Source: Porphyromonas sp. oral taxon 275
GTDB lineage: Bacteria > Bacteroidota > Bacteroidia > Bacteroidales > Porphyromonadaceae
Direction of reading: 5' to 3'
DNA: 64,000 nucleotides
NCBI RefSeq assembly: GCF_018127745.1
Contig: NZ_CP072333.1
Location: forward strand, 248,001 to 312,000
The position numbers and the translations under genes were made by a program. This document shows, piece by piece, positions 44,375 to 53,625 of this stretch. The notes beneath the pieces are model-generated. The model did no database searches. It was given only the letters and a program-made list of their open reading frames with translations, and was not told the origin of the DNA. Position 1 is the stretch's first letter, and each line of letters starts with the position of its first letter.

Positions 44375-44669
44375 GCTACCCCCTGGCTCGGCCTCGGCTG
44401 CGAGCCTGCTCGGGTGCCCGGGAGGGGTCGCTTGGAGGCTTGGGCGGCTTCGCTCGGGGCTCCGTGGGGAGTGCCTTGGGACGCTCGCTTGATCTAGGGT
44501 GGGGCGTGCTGCGTCCTCGGGGAGCGAAGGTCGCGGCGCTGCGGGGCAGGGCGTGCGCCCTGGTCGCGGAGTGGGCTCTGTGGCGTGGGTGTGTGGTGGT
44601 TTATCTCCCTTGAGGAGAGGTGGCTAGCTGATGGGGAAGGCCGTCTAACTACGGCAATGCGCGCGGGGA
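44375..44669. other. Gene-free spacer between the mixed array and tRNA-Asn
   Basis: GC-rich sequence in which I see no gene, hairpin with T run, or promoter until the tRNA-Asn promoter. Confidence 0.6.
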
Positions 44670-44701
44670 TTTGCGCATTTCGCAAGTTTGTATTACCTTT
44701 G
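44670..44701 (+). promoter_or_regulatory. tRNA-Asn promoter
   Basis: TTTG (44670-44673) and TACCTTTG (44694-44701), separated by 20 bp, with the tRNA starting 25 bp downstream. Confidence 0.8.
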
Positions 44702-44726
44702 CAGTGCAAACGAAAGGATGCAACAC

Positions 44727-44800
44727 TCTTCCTTAGCTCAGTTGGTTAGAGCATCTGACTGTTAATCAGAGGGTCCTTGGTTCAAGCCCAAGAGGAAGAG
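44727..44800 (+). tRNA. tRNA-Asn (anticodon GTT)
   Basis: A 74-nt cloverleaf. The acceptor TCTTCCT pairs with AGGAAGA, the D arm is GCTCAGTTGGTTAGAGC, and the anticodon stem TCTGA/TCAGA has anticodon GTT at 44761-44763. The T arm is CTTGGTTCAAGCCCAAG. The bases after the discriminator are CAA, so the CCA end is not encoded, unlike the nearby tRNA-Asp. Confidence 0.97.
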
Positions 44801-44809
44801 CAAAGCCAG

Positions 44810-44848
44810 GCGCTCCGCAATCACCAGTGATTGCGGAGCGCTTCCTTT
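44810..44848 (+). terminator. tRNA-Asn terminator
   Basis: GCGCTCCGCAATCAC (44810-44824) pairs perfectly with 44827-44841, followed by TTCCTTT. Confidence 0.9.
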
Positions 44849-44911
44849 ATATCCCTAGCCTAAGAGCCCGAGGCCTCTCCAGACGGCCTCCCCGCGGGCT
44901 AGGGAAAAAGC

Positions 44912-44962
44912 GATCGCCCCACAGCGAGCAGCCCAAGCTGGGTGCTGCGCTGTGGGGCGATC
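44912..44962 (-). terminator. Terminator of the leftward SusCD operon
   Basis: A long hairpin: GATCGCCCCACAGCG (44912-44926) pairs perfectly with 44948-44962, and an inner AGCAGCCCA/TGGGTGCT pairing continues the stem. The minus strand then reads CTTTTTCCC. Confidence 0.9.
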
Positions 44963-45020
44963 TTGCTAGGAAGGCTCTGGCGGGTAAGGCTAGCGAGCTC
45001 TGTCCCGCGAGGGATAGGGG

Positions 45021-46082
45021 CTAGGACTTCTTGCTGAGCTTGGGCTGGATGTACATCTGCTCGATGCCGAGGTAGGTACCCTGCGTCAGGCGGTTGGAGC
45101 TGGAGCGGACGAAGCCATAGGAGGCCCAGGTCTGCTCACTGGCGATCTTGAACTTCTCGGCGAAGACGAGCTTACCCTCACGCGTGATGGAGATGAGGAC
45201 GGGCTCGCGGGTACCGAGTATCATGTTCTTGTGCTCGTTGGTGAAGTCATCAGCCGCGAGGACGGTGACGATGTACACGGGCTTGGCGCCTGTGGTGACC
45301 GTCTTGACGACCTTACCGTTCAGCAGCTCCAGTGCTCTGCCTGGGGTGAAGCTAGCCTCCCAGGTGTAGATGCCGTCGACGATGACGCTGGCCTGGGTCT
45401 TCGTCACCTCCTTGATCACGAGGGTAGAGGTGAAGGGTACCATAGCGCCAGACGCATCGAGGGTGAGCGCCGTCTGGGTGTAGGTACCGGTGATGTCGGC
45501 CAGCGAGGCCTGTGTGACCTCCAGCGAGTCGACGTGCCCTGCCCCCTTGGCGATGACCCAGCCCGTGCGGGGGGTCTTCGTCGTATTGGCCGCAGCCTCG
45601 ATGTGCAGCTGCTTGCCGCTCGTCGAGACCTTGATCCAGTCGGCAGAGGCGGTATAGGAGACCTGGACGTTGGAGGCGACCTTGATGGTCTTGTCGATCG
45701 CTTCGTCACCGCCTACCATGGCCTGCTCCTTGGGCAGCCCGAAGATGATGCCCTCCTGCATGATGTTCAGGGCGATGGAGTCCCCCTTGCTATCCTTGAC
45801 GACGAGCTGCGTATTGCGCGACTCGAGCTGATCATTGCTCGTGGTGCTGAGGGTGATGGTCGAGCCCTGTACGGCGACCTTGAGCCAGGAGTCACGGCTG
45901 TAGACCGTGGCGGGAGCCTGATCCAGGCGCACCGTCGAGCTACCTGCCTCCACGGGGAGGTAGGTCTTAGCCTCGAGGATGCTGAAGGGGGCCTCGGTCG
46001 TGGAGGGAGCAGGCTCGTCGCTCTTGCAGGCCGCTAGCAGTGCGGCCAGCCCGAGGAAGGGGATGAGGCGTGTCTTATTCAT
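45021..46082 (-). CDS. BACON-domain lipoprotein of a SusCD operon
   Basis: A 353-residue surface lipoprotein candidate. The ATG at 46082 (MNKTRLIPFLGLAALLAAC) is preferred to one seven codons upstream because it starts the signal peptide directly; Cys19 is lipidated. Two BACON-like beta-sandwich repeats are visible (about 40-112 and 120-195). Each has a WLKV or WIKVS strand, an N-x-x-xR turn and a closing MQEG or TQAS strand. The C-terminal 150 residues (DITGTYTQTALTL onward) are unassigned. BACON domains occur in Bacteroidetes surface glycan and protein-binding systems. Last gene of the 53219-45021 operon. Confidence 0.78.
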   Translation of the reverse strand: MNKTRLIPFLGLAALLAACKSDEPAPSTTEAPFSILEAKTYLPVEAGSSTVRLDQAPATVYSRDSWLKVAVQGSTITLSTTSNDQLESRNTQLVVKDSKGDSIALNIMQEGIIFGLPKEQAMVGGDEAIDKTIKVASNVQVSYTASADWIKVSTSGKQLHIEAAANTTKTPRTGWVIAKGAGHVDSLEVTQASLADITGTYTQTALTLDASGAMVPFTSTLVIKEVTKTQASVIVDGIYTWEASFTPGRALELLNGKVVKTVTTGAKPVYIVTVLAADDFTNEHKNMILGTREPVLISITREGKLVFAEKFKIASEQTWASYGFVRSSSNRLTQGTYLGIEQMYIQPKLSKKS

Positions 46083-46124
46083 ATACTTCTTAGTTCTAAC
46101 CATGAGATGAATGTAGGGCAGCCT

Positions 46125-47414
46125 TTAGTTGCTCTTCTTGAGGAACTGGATATTCTCCATCGCGATGGGGAAGACGTAGTGACCATTCTTGTCCACCACG
46201 GGCTTGAGGTCCTCACCGTAGGCGACGCCGAAGAAGGAGTCTACCTTGCCATCGGCCATCTCACTGCCCTCGGCGATGGCCTGCTGCTGGTCTTCGTCCC
46301 AGGTGAAGGTGATGCTGTGGTCGGTGGAGAGGAGCTTGCGCCCATCGGCTAGCGAGATGGGGATGAGGACGACACCACCAGCGTACTTATTCGTCGGGTC
46401 GTGTAGCGGCTGACCGACGAAGGTGATCGTACCCGTAGCGGGATCGTAGGGGAGGATGAGCTTGTAGTCGACGCCACGGAAGTTGAGCGTACCCTTGAGC
46501 GTATTGGCCTTGTCGCCCGCCTCGAGGGTGAGGGTGGTGGGCTTACGCCAGCCGCGGATCGGATTGTGACGCATCGTCCAGGTACCGTACCAGAAGTCGA
46601 TCGGCTTGTGGCTCTTGGGGATAAAGAGCTGGATCGTCAGTCCGCCCGAGGTGAAGCGCTTCTTCTCGCTGTCCCAGGCGAAGCTCTGGTAGCTCTTGCC
46701 CCCGAGGACGAGGGGACGCTGGAGCGTGATGCCCTTCTCGTGGAAGGTGTAGGCGATGTCATGGTTCTTACCCTCCAGCGTCGCCGTGAGGTGACGGCTG
46801 GTGGTATTGATCTCGCCCTTTGCTAGAGGCTTACCGTCGAGGATGAAGTCATAGGTATTGGCTGTCATCTCCTCACGGACGGAGAGCATCCCGAGGAGGA
46901 GCTCCTCGAAGCTGCTCTTCTCCGGCAGGCGCGTCAGCAGCATCTCATTGCCCCACTTCTTCCCCACCAGGCGTATGCTGTCGGTGGAGGTAGAGAGGAT
47001 GGCGAACTCATAGTCGCCCTGTATCCCCTCGGGGTGCCCGAGCGAGGCCGAGGCCAGCGGATGGAGCACGGCGTTGAAGGTGGGGAAGGTGAGCACAGGG
47101 CCCTGGTCCTTGACGATGGCGTACTCCGTCGTGGAGGCCAGCTCGGGGTCGCCATTGTCACCCATGATGGTCACGTGCCCGCCAGCGAACTTCATCAGGA
47201 GCGTGAAGCCCGGTCCCGAGTAGTCGCGCCCAGCATAGTACTGCAGGCGCCAGCCCCCAGGGGCGGACTCCAGTAGCTCGCGGTCCTTGGCGACGAGCTC
47301 GTCAATGCGGGCGGCAGCAGAGCGGTCGAAGATCTCCTTGCTGTCCTTGAGACAGGAGGGCAGCAGCAGGAGTGCCAGCAGCCCGAGGAGCGTATAGAGA
47401 GATTTCTTGTGCAT
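46125..47414 (-). CDS. DUF4302-type lipoprotein
   Basis: A 429-residue lipoprotein with lipobox LLLLPSC (Cys21). It matches the DUF4302 pattern: KEIFDRSAAARIDELVAKDR, then ESAPGGWRLQYYAG, LLMKFAGGHVTIMGD and EYAIVKDQGPVLTF. IRLVGKKWGNEMLLTRLPE and the closing SFFGVAYGEDLKPVVDKNG-VFP part follow. Such proteins are nearly always encoded with a SusCD pair and a zinc metallohydrolase lipoprotein, as here; their role is unknown. It lies 42 bp upstream of the BACON gene and 2 bp downstream of the metallohydrolase gene. Confidence 0.85.
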   Translation of the reverse strand: MHKKSLYTLLGLLALLLLPSCLKDSKEIFDRSAAARIDELVAKDRELLESAPGGWRLQYYAGRDYSGPGFTLLMKFAGGHVTIMGDNGDPELASTTEYAIVKDQGPVLTFPTFNAVLHPLASASLGHPEGIQGDYEFAILSTSTDSIRLVGKKWGNEMLLTRLPEKSSFEELLLGMLSVREEMTANTYDFILDGKPLAKGEINTTSRHLTATLEGKNHDIAYTFHEKGITLQRPLVLGGKSYQSFAWDSEKKRFTSGGLTIQLFIPKSHKPIDFWYGTWTMRHNPIRGWRKPTTLTLEAGDKANTLKGTLNFRGVDYKLILPYDPATGTITFVGQPLHDPTNKYAGGVVLIPISLADGRKLLSTDHSITFTWDEDQQQAIAEGSEMADGKVDSFFGVAYGEDLKPVVDKNGHYVFPIAMENIQFLKKSN

Positions 47415-47416
47415 AG

Positions 47417-48298
47417 CTAGTTCAGTTTGTTGAGCTCAAGGGAGGAGATTTGGCTACCTCGGCGCAGGACGACATCGCGCAGCTCGTCGAGGTCGAGGCC
47501 CCAGCTGCTGAGGGTGTAGTCCTTCACCAGGGCGAGCTTCTGCGTGATGAGTGCTGCCCCGTGCGTCCCTGCATCCGAGAGAGCCTTGGCCCAGCGCTGC
47601 GGTGTGTAGGTGACGTAGTTGGAGAGCATCTCGGCGAAGTCCTCAGCCGGATCCTGCATGGCGTAGGGGGTGATGAAGCCCGCACGCAGGGCGTTGCGGT
47701 CCGTCGTGTTGATCCAGTCGCCACTGACGTAGCCGGACTTGGTGACCTGCTCGAAGGAGGTGTTGTAGGGCTTCTTCTGATTGAGGATGTGGGTGAACTC
47801 GTGGTGCATCGTGTGGAAGTAGTAGAGTGTCATCTCCTCATAGTCGCTGAGCGTCTCATTGCTCAGGGAGTTGACCTTCCCCAGGATGACCTTGTAGCCC
47901 CCGTCGGCGCTCCCGATGATCTCGGTGCGCTGGCGCGTGTAGCCCGGCGTACCGATGGCCACCAGCAGGCGAGGCGCATTGCGCTGCATGAACTCAGGGC
48001 CGAGGACCTCGGCGTAGGCATCGAACCACAGGTACTTGGTGATGATGGCGAGCTTCGCCGTCTTGGCCGAGTCTGCGGGGATGAAGTGGTAGCTGAGGTC
48101 GGTCTCAGCATCCTCTAGCTTGTACTTGAAGCGTATGTTGTAGGGGACACGATAGTTCTTCTCCAGCCACTGCTCGAAGGCGTTCTTGGCCTCGGGCTGT
48201 ATGGGGAAGATCGTAGGATCGTTGGGCTTGTCCTCCGAGCAGGCAGCTACACCGAGCAGCAGACCTAGAGCGAGGAGTCCTTGATATAGATACTTCAT
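47417..48298 (-). CDS. SusCD-associated zinc metallohydrolase lipoprotein
   Basis: A 293-residue lipoprotein with lipobox GVAAC (Cys20). It is a gluzincin-like enzyme with HEFTH (166-170) within YYFHTMHHEFTHILNQ. A likely third zinc ligand is Glu in MQDPAEDFAEMLSNYV. It corresponds to the 'substrate import-associated zinc metallohydrolase lipoprotein' family (TIGR04549). That family is tied to SusC/SusD genes and suggests a peptide or protein substrate instead of a glycan. It sits 11 bp downstream of susD. Confidence 0.87.
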   Translation of the reverse strand: MKYLYQGLLALGLLLGVAACSEDKPNDPTIFPIQPEAKNAFEQWLEKNYRVPYNIRFKYKLEDAETDLSYHFIPADSAKTAKLAIITKYLWFDAYAEVLGPEFMQRNAPRLLVAIGTPGYTRQRTEIIGSADGGYKVILGKVNSLSNETLSDYEEMTLYYFHTMHHEFTHILNQKKPYNTSFEQVTKSGYVSGDWINTTDRNALRAGFITPYAMQDPAEDFAEMLSNYVTYTPQRWAKALSDAGTHGAALITQKLALVKDYTLSSWGLDLDELRDVVLRRGSQISSLELNKLN

Positions 48299-48309
48299 AG
48301 GGCAGTAGC

Positions 48310-49893
48310 TTAATTGGTTTTAGCGCCGTTGCGTGGGTTGGGCTCGAGCTGAGCCGAGATCACATCCTGCGGGATCTGGATCGCCAGACGTGGGTCGCGT
48401 GCCTCCATCTTGTCCGTCACGGCCTCGACGGCATTGCTGACGTTGACGCGGCGGCGGTAGATGGTGATGCCGTAGCGCTTGATGTCCTGCATGCGCAGCC
48501 CCTCGTGGATGGTGAGGATGCGGCGCAGCTGAAGGATGGCCTGCAGCAGAGGCTCCTGCGTGGTGGCCTCGAGGGCGGGCGTCACGTGCAGCTCCTTGCG
48601 GGGCGTGGGATGCTCGGGGGTGTAGTACTTCACGCCCTTGTAGAAGTCCTGGATGCCCTGTAGGGTGAGCTTGACGCCCTTCTTGGAGAAGACGCTGAGC
48701 TCGAGGTTGAGGTCAGCCAGTGCCTCCTCGTAGCGACCCAACAGCGCCTTGGCCTCGGCACGTACCATGAGGGTCTCGTCCGTGGTGAAGATCGTGTAGG
48801 TCGAGTAGGGGATCCCGATACCGGCTACACGGTCGACGTACTTGGCGGTGTAGGGCTGCTTGCGGATGGCGTACTTGGACACGCCGTTGTTGTTCACGAC
48901 GGTGTAGTTCAGCACGTCGCCGCTTGCCCCCCAGGGGCCGTCGGTCTGCAGGGTCTCCGTGGTGGAGATGAGGGCACCGTGGGCGTACTTGCTCCCGCGG
49001 AGGATGGGGATGCTGAGGCCGCCCCACTCGGTAGCCACTGCCTGCAGGAGAATGTTGGCCTTGACGGAGGACTGTACGAAGGCATTGGGCTGCACGTTGC
49101 CCGAGAGCCCAGTCTTACTCCACGCAGCCCAGTCACGTAGGTTGGTCGCGGGGTTGGAGCCGAGGGTGGCATCGGCGTGCTCGATGGCCTTGGCGTACTG
49201 ACGCGCATAGAGGTAGAAGCGTGCCGCGAAGGCATGCGCCGCCTGTGCCGTGAAGTGGTACTTAGGCTGGCTGTACTGGGCATTGGCTAGTCCAGCGAGG
49301 CCCTCGGTGAGGTCCTGCTCGATGCGCTTGTAGAGCTGCTCCAGCGTGCCGCGCTTGTAGAGGACACGGCCTGGGTGTACCTCGGGCTCCTCGGGATAGG
49401 GGAGGCCGAGGTCCTTGGCAGCCGTCTTGGGGGAGTAGGCCTGGCAGAAGACATTAGCCAGCTGGAACATGGCGTAGGCGCGGCAGAGCTTAGCCTCTGC
49501 TACCTGCGCGCTGTACTCATCTTTGTTCTTGGCCTCGCTGATGTGCTTGAGCACCTCGTTGCAGACGGTGACGGCCGTGTAGTGGGCGTCCCAGAGCTGC
49601 TGGGGCGTCTCCTGCTCACGGATCTCGGTGATGTCCGCCCAGCGGTAGGCCTGCTCCTGGAAGGGGCTATTGGCACTCCAGTTTGTGTAGTCCTGCTCGT
49701 CCGTGTTGTCCGAGTACATCTCCAGCAGATAGGCGGGGTGCCCCTCGGGGTAGGCCGAGATGAGGAACTTGGCCGCGTCGCTAGGGCTATGCAGCTCCAT
49801 GCGGTTGTCGGGGTACTTGTCGAGGTACTGGCCGCAGCTGGCCAGCCCGAGCCCTAGGGCGAGCGAAGCTATGATGATGCTACTTCTATTCAT
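48310..49893 (-). CDS. SusD/RagB-family substrate-binding lipoprotein
   Basis: A 527-residue outer-membrane lipoprotein that captures substrate and caps the SusC barrel. The ATG at 49893 (MNRSSIIIASLALGLGLASC) begins the signal peptide; an upstream in-frame ATG would add five residues. It contains YLDKYPDNRMEL after the Cys, helical TPR-like repeats with AEAKLCRAYAMFQLANVF, YHFTAQAAHAFAARFYLYARQYAKAIEHAD, and late LMVRAEAKALLGRYEEALADLN. These are given as separate landmarks: AEAKLCRAYAMFQLANVF, AHAFAARFYLYARQ, MVRAEAKALLGRY. It lies 14 bp downstream of susC. Confidence 0.92.
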   Translation of the reverse strand: MNRSSIIIASLALGLGLASCGQYLDKYPDNRMELHSPSDAAKFLISAYPEGHPAYLLEMYSDNTDEQDYTNWSANSPFQEQAYRWADITEIREQETPQQLWDAHYTAVTVCNEVLKHISEAKNKDEYSAQVAEAKLCRAYAMFQLANVFCQAYSPKTAAKDLGLPYPEEPEVHPGRVLYKRGTLEQLYKRIEQDLTEGLAGLANAQYSQPKYHFTAQAAHAFAARFYLYARQYAKAIEHADATLGSNPATNLRDWAAWSKTGLSGNVQPNAFVQSSVKANILLQAVATEWGGLSIPILRGSKYAHGALISTTETLQTDGPWGASGDVLNYTVVNNNGVSKYAIRKQPYTAKYVDRVAGIGIPYSTYTIFTTDETLMVRAEAKALLGRYEEALADLNLELSVFSKKGVKLTLQGIQDFYKGVKYYTPEHPTPRKELHVTPALEATTQEPLLQAILQLRRILTIHEGLRMQDIKRYGITIYRRRVNVSNAVEAVTDKMEARDPRLAIQIPQDVISAQLEPNPRNGAKTN

Positions 49894-49907
49894 TGTAGGG
49901 TATGTCA

Positions 49908-52900
49908 TTAGAGTCCGACCTTGAGCGTGAGGGTGAACTGGCGTGGCGTAGGCGAGGCCACCCCACCGGTGTTGAAGAACTCAGGATCCTGTCCGTTGAG
50001 CTTCTTGTCGGCGTAGAGCAGGAGCAGGTTCGTCGCCTGCAGCTTGACCGAGGCGCTACGCAGGGGCGTGGTCTTGAGCATGCGGCTGGGCAGATCGTAG
50101 CTGAGCGAGATCTCCTTCAGACGGATGAAGTCACCCTTAGCGATGCGCGCCGTGGAGTAGTTGTAGCCGTTGTAGGCGTAGCGCAGGTTGTTGTTGCTGG
50201 CGTACTGACGGCGGCTCAGGATGGCGGGGACGTCGGTCTTCTGCTCATTGCCCGCAGCCTGCCAGCGGTTGACGAAGTCATGCGTCATCGAGGCCATGTC
50301 GCCGTAGTAGGCACGGAACTTGGGGTCGAGGCGCACGACGTTGCCGAAGGCATAGGTGAGGAAGATGTTTAGGTTGAAGCCCTTGTAGGAGAAGACATTG
50401 CCCAGAGATCCCGTGTGCGTGGGGTCGGTCGGGCCTTCGTACTTGAGGAAGTCGGTCTTGTTGCGCTCCTGGAAGTTGATGTTGTCTGTGGTGACCTGAC
50501 CCTTCTCATTGATCAGCTGAGGGATCCCCTTGTTGTTGAGCCCAGCGAAGGGGATGGAGAAAAGGGCACGTGCGGGGTAGCCCTTCTTGGCGAAGCCATT
50601 CCCGCTGACGAGCTCGATGACCTGACCCTGGTTGTAGAGCTTGGTGATCTCGGAGTGGGTGTAGGAGTAGATGAAGCTGGTCGTCCAGTTGAAGTCCTTC
50701 GTCTTGATGTTGCTCGAGGTGATGCTCAGCTCAAGACCGCTGGAGTTCATCTCCGCGACGTTGGCAGGACGGATGACCGTACCGCCGATACCCTGCGTGA
50801 TCATAGGGCCCATCTCGTCGAAGTTGCGGCGTGTGTAGGCGTCGAAGGAGAGGCTGAGGCGATCCTGCCAGAGCCCAGCATCGAAGCCCACGTTCAGCTC
50901 GTTCTTCTTCTCGTAGGTCAGGTCAGCGTTCCCCAGCTGCTCGATGCCGATCCCTGGCTCCTGGTCTTCGGCGAAGAGGCGGAAGGGGGTGTAGGACTTG
51001 AGGATGGTTGTAGAGCTGCTGTAGCTGGGGTCGGGAGGCGTCCCCGTGAGGCTATAGGAGAGGCGCAGCGTCAGGTGCGACAGCGGGTCGAGGTGACGGA
51101 AGAAGGACTCCTCGTGCACGTTCCACGCTCCGGAGACGTTCCATGTGGACATCCAGCGCGCGTTGCTGCTACGTCCCAGCTGGTTGGATCCCTCGTAGCG
51201 GTAGGTACCGTTGAGGACGTAGCGACCGCGCCAGGAGTAGGTAGCGTTGCTGTAGAAGGCTACTGTGCGGTAGTTGGTGTTGGTGAGGCTGTAGTAGTTG
51301 TTGCCATCCTCTACCTGCTTCTTGAAGTACTGGTAGGGGTAGAAGGGCGTCTCCCCTGCGGAGTACTGGAGCCCCCAGCCAGTGAAGGCCGTGCGGTGAC
51401 GCTGGATGTTGGTCGTCTCCATCCCGCCGAAGAGGTTCAGCGTGTGGGCGTCGAAGGTGCGGTTGTAGTTGGCCGTAGCGCGGAAGTCGTAGTTGCTCAT
51501 GCGGTTCTCGCCCTTGTGCATGAAGCCACCGTTGGGCAGTACCGTGCTGGGCAGGTCGTAGGGGCGGTCTGGATCGCGGTAGAGGTACTTATTGCCCTCG
51601 CGGATCACGCTATTGGGCATGGCGCGGTAGGCCATGGCCTGATTGGACTTGTCGCGGACGTTGTGCTGCTGCGAGGCGGCCGTGTGCTTGAAGGCACCGA
51701 GCAGCGTGAGCTCGAGGCCGCGCAGGGGCTTGAAGCGGAGCTCGGCCTGGAACTTGGCATCCAGCACGTCCAGGTCGATGTAGTTATTCTCCAACTCGTT
51801 GAAGATGTTGAAGGGAGCGTAGTTCGCGGTGTAGTATTCGCGGGGGTCAAGGACACGCGAGGTATTGGTGGCGTAGGAGTAGGGGTTGATGTCGAAGTCG
51901 CGCTTGACCTCACCGCCTACAACGTCTACATCCTGCCCGAGGGTCCCTGGGGCACGCTGATTACGATAGGAGGCACCGCCGATGATGTTCAGCGAAAGGC
52001 TCTTCAGCAGGTGCTGCGTGACGTTGACGTTCGCCGTGTAGCGCTTGACCTGGCTCTGCTTGTACCACCCTGGATCGATGAGGGCGGAGGCGGAGGCGTA
52101 GTAGTTACTCTTGGCCGTACCGCCGCTCATGCTCACCGAGTGGGTCTGCATGATGGCTGGGGTGAAGAGCTCCTGGAACCAGTTGGTATTGCGGCGCTCG
52201 GCACGCTGCAGGTAGGCGTTCTCCGCCTCCGTGGTGTTGTCAAGCATGAAGCTGCGGGTCTTGGGATTGTAGGTGTTGATCAGCTCATACATCTTCCCGT
52301 AGACGCCGTAGTCGCTGCCGTTGAGGACCTCGGCGAAGTTCAGCCAGCCCTTCTCACGCAGCTCGCGGTAGATACCCATCTGCTGCTGCGAGTTGAGGAT
52401 GTCGAAGTTGCGGTAGCTGGGGATGAGGCGGCTGGTGTACTCACCCGTGTAGTTGAAGTGGGCCTGGCCCTGCTTCCCCTTCTTGGTGGTCACGACGATG
52501 ACGCCGGCCATGGCGCGTGCCCCGTAGATGGAGGTCGCGGAGCCGTCCTTCAGTACCTGGAAGCTCTCGATGTCATCGGCGTTGAGCCCAGCGATGGCGG
52601 AGCTGATCAGCGTCTCGGGATTCCCTGACGCCAGGTCATCGGCACCGACGTTGGAGACGTCCTCCATGATGACGCCGTCGACGACCCAGAGGGGCTTGGA
52701 GCTCCCGTAGATCGAGGTGGCACCACGGACGCGGATCTTGGGCGCTGTCCCGAAGGTCCCTGAGACGTTCTGCACGGAGACCCCTGCGGCACGCCCTTCG
52801 AGGGCGCGGGCGGCGTCGGGTACCCCGTCGAGCTTCGCCTGGTCGCCGCCGAGCTTGGCGGAGGCTCCGGTGAAGAGGCGCTTATCGACCTTCGTCAGCC

Positions 52901-53219
52901 CGGTGACGACGACCTTGTCGAGGGTTTTGTCGGCGGGCTCGAGGACGATCTTCATCTTGTCCTTGATGTGTACCTCCTGGGTGAGGTAGCCGATGTAGGA
53001 GATGCGCAGGGTCTTGGAGCCTGCGGGGACGGTGAGCTTGAAGCTCCCGTCGAGTCCTACGGTGATCCCTACCTTGCTGTGCTCCTTGACGACGACGGAG
53101 GCGCCGACGGCAGCCTCGTTGTCGGGCGCGGTCACGACAGTCCCAGTCACGGTCTGCTGTGCCAGTGCAGGCAGCAGCCCGAGGAGCAAGGTGAGAAAGA
53201 AGAGGGTAAGTTTCTTCAT
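49908..53219 (-). CDS. SusC/RagA-family TonB-dependent transporter
   Basis: A 1103-residue outer-membrane TonB-dependent transporter. The signal peptide is MKKLTLFFLTLLLGLLPALA. It has a carboxypeptidase-like regulatory domain (about 22-95; VTGTVVTAPDNEAAVGASVV, LRISYIGYLTQEV). The TonB-box region LDKVVVTGL is followed by a plug with LEGRAAGVSVQNVSG, IRVRGATSIYG, PLWVVDGVIMED and the SusC signature FQVLKDGSATSIYGARAMAG-GVIVVTTKKG. The barrel ends PRQFTLTLKVGL. First gene of a five-gene operon. The partner metallohydrolase suggests peptide or protein import. Confidence 0.95.
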   Translation of the reverse strand: MKKLTLFFLTLLLGLLPALAQQTVTGTVVTAPDNEAAVGASVVVKEHSKVGITVGLDGSFKLTVPAGSKTLRISYIGYLTQEVHIKDKMKIVLEPADKTLDKVVVTGLTKVDKRLFTGASAKLGGDQAKLDGVPDAARALEGRAAGVSVQNVSGTFGTAPKIRVRGATSIYGSSKPLWVVDGVIMEDVSNVGADDLASGNPETLISSAIAGLNADDIESFQVLKDGSATSIYGARAMAGVIVVTTKKGKQGQAHFNYTGEYTSRLIPSYRNFDILNSQQQMGIYRELREKGWLNFAEVLNGSDYGVYGKMYELINTYNPKTRSFMLDNTTEAENAYLQRAERRNTNWFQELFTPAIMQTHSVSMSGGTAKSNYYASASALIDPGWYKQSQVKRYTANVNVTQHLLKSLSLNIIGGASYRNQRAPGTLGQDVDVVGGEVKRDFDINPYSYATNTSRVLDPREYYTANYAPFNIFNELENNYIDLDVLDAKFQAELRFKPLRGLELTLLGAFKHTAASQQHNVRDKSNQAMAYRAMPNSVIREGNKYLYRDPDRPYDLPSTVLPNGGFMHKGENRMSNYDFRATANYNRTFDAHTLNLFGGMETTNIQRHRTAFTGWGLQYSAGETPFYPYQYFKKQVEDGNNYYSLTNTNYRTVAFYSNATYSWRGRYVLNGTYRYEGSNQLGRSSNARWMSTWNVSGAWNVHEESFFRHLDPLSHLTLRLSYSLTGTPPDPSYSSSTTILKSYTPFRLFAEDQEPGIGIEQLGNADLTYEKKNELNVGFDAGLWQDRLSLSFDAYTRRNFDEMGPMITQGIGGTVIRPANVAEMNSSGLELSITSSNIKTKDFNWTTSFIYSYTHSEITKLYNQGQVIELVSGNGFAKKGYPARALFSIPFAGLNNKGIPQLINEKGQVTTDNINFQERNKTDFLKYEGPTDPTHTGSLGNVFSYKGFNLNIFLTYAFGNVVRLDPKFRAYYGDMASMTHDFVNRWQAAGNEQKTDVPAILSRRQYASNNNLRYAYNGYNYSTARIAKGDFIRLKEISLSYDLPSRMLKTTPLRSASVKLQATNLLLLYADKKLNGQDPEFFNTGGVASPTPRQFTLTLKVGL

Positions 53220-53530
53220 TCGTGCGTTGGTCTGAGATTAATGTATACTGCTAATTAAAGGTGATGAGCGACCGCCCCCTCTCTCGAGTGGTGATCGCTC
53301 ATCGCTATATCTATGCTTAGGGCTAGGTCTCAGTGTGTCTAGGGCGCTCCCGAGGGGGCGTGTCAAGACCTATCCGGGAGGGTGCAGGGATAATGGGGAG
53401 GAGCTATCACCCGAGTCGGGCAATAGCCTACGCATTCGTCCATGCAGGTGTGTGCTTAGTTCCTTCAACATTGCTTGATTCTGTGCCCCTAATCGGGCAG
53501 GTGGTGGCCCTTTATTTGGGCTTCACGCTA

Positions 53531-53569
53531 CAAAACTACACAAAACTACCGAATAATAGGTACACCCAA
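53531..53569 (-). promoter_or_regulatory. Tandem -7 boxes possibly driving the SusCD operon
   Basis: On the minus strand TAGTTTTG occurs twice, 10 bp apart (53541-53548 and 53531-53538). TTG at 53567-53569 lies 18 bp from the upstream box. If used, susC has a leader of about 300 nt. Confidence 0.4.
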
Positions 53570-53625
53570 GTCTTCACGCCGCGCTTAGCTCAATTGCTCT
53601 AAGTGGCCCGCTTGCCTAGGGCTTA

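Noticed and set aside
50415..52628. 737-codon open frame on the plus strand opposite susC
   Set aside because: It lies wholly antisense to a well-supported SusC gene. Its Val/Gly/Glu-rich translation is the usual mirror of GC-rich coding sequence and has no domain or signal.
53333..53602. 89-codon plus-strand frame upstream of susC
   Set aside because: No signal peptide, domain or credible start region; it crosses the putative minus-strand promoter.
53583..53605. tRNA-like fragment (GCTTAGCTCAATTG)
   Set aside because: It resembles a D arm, but no anticodon or T arm follows in register.
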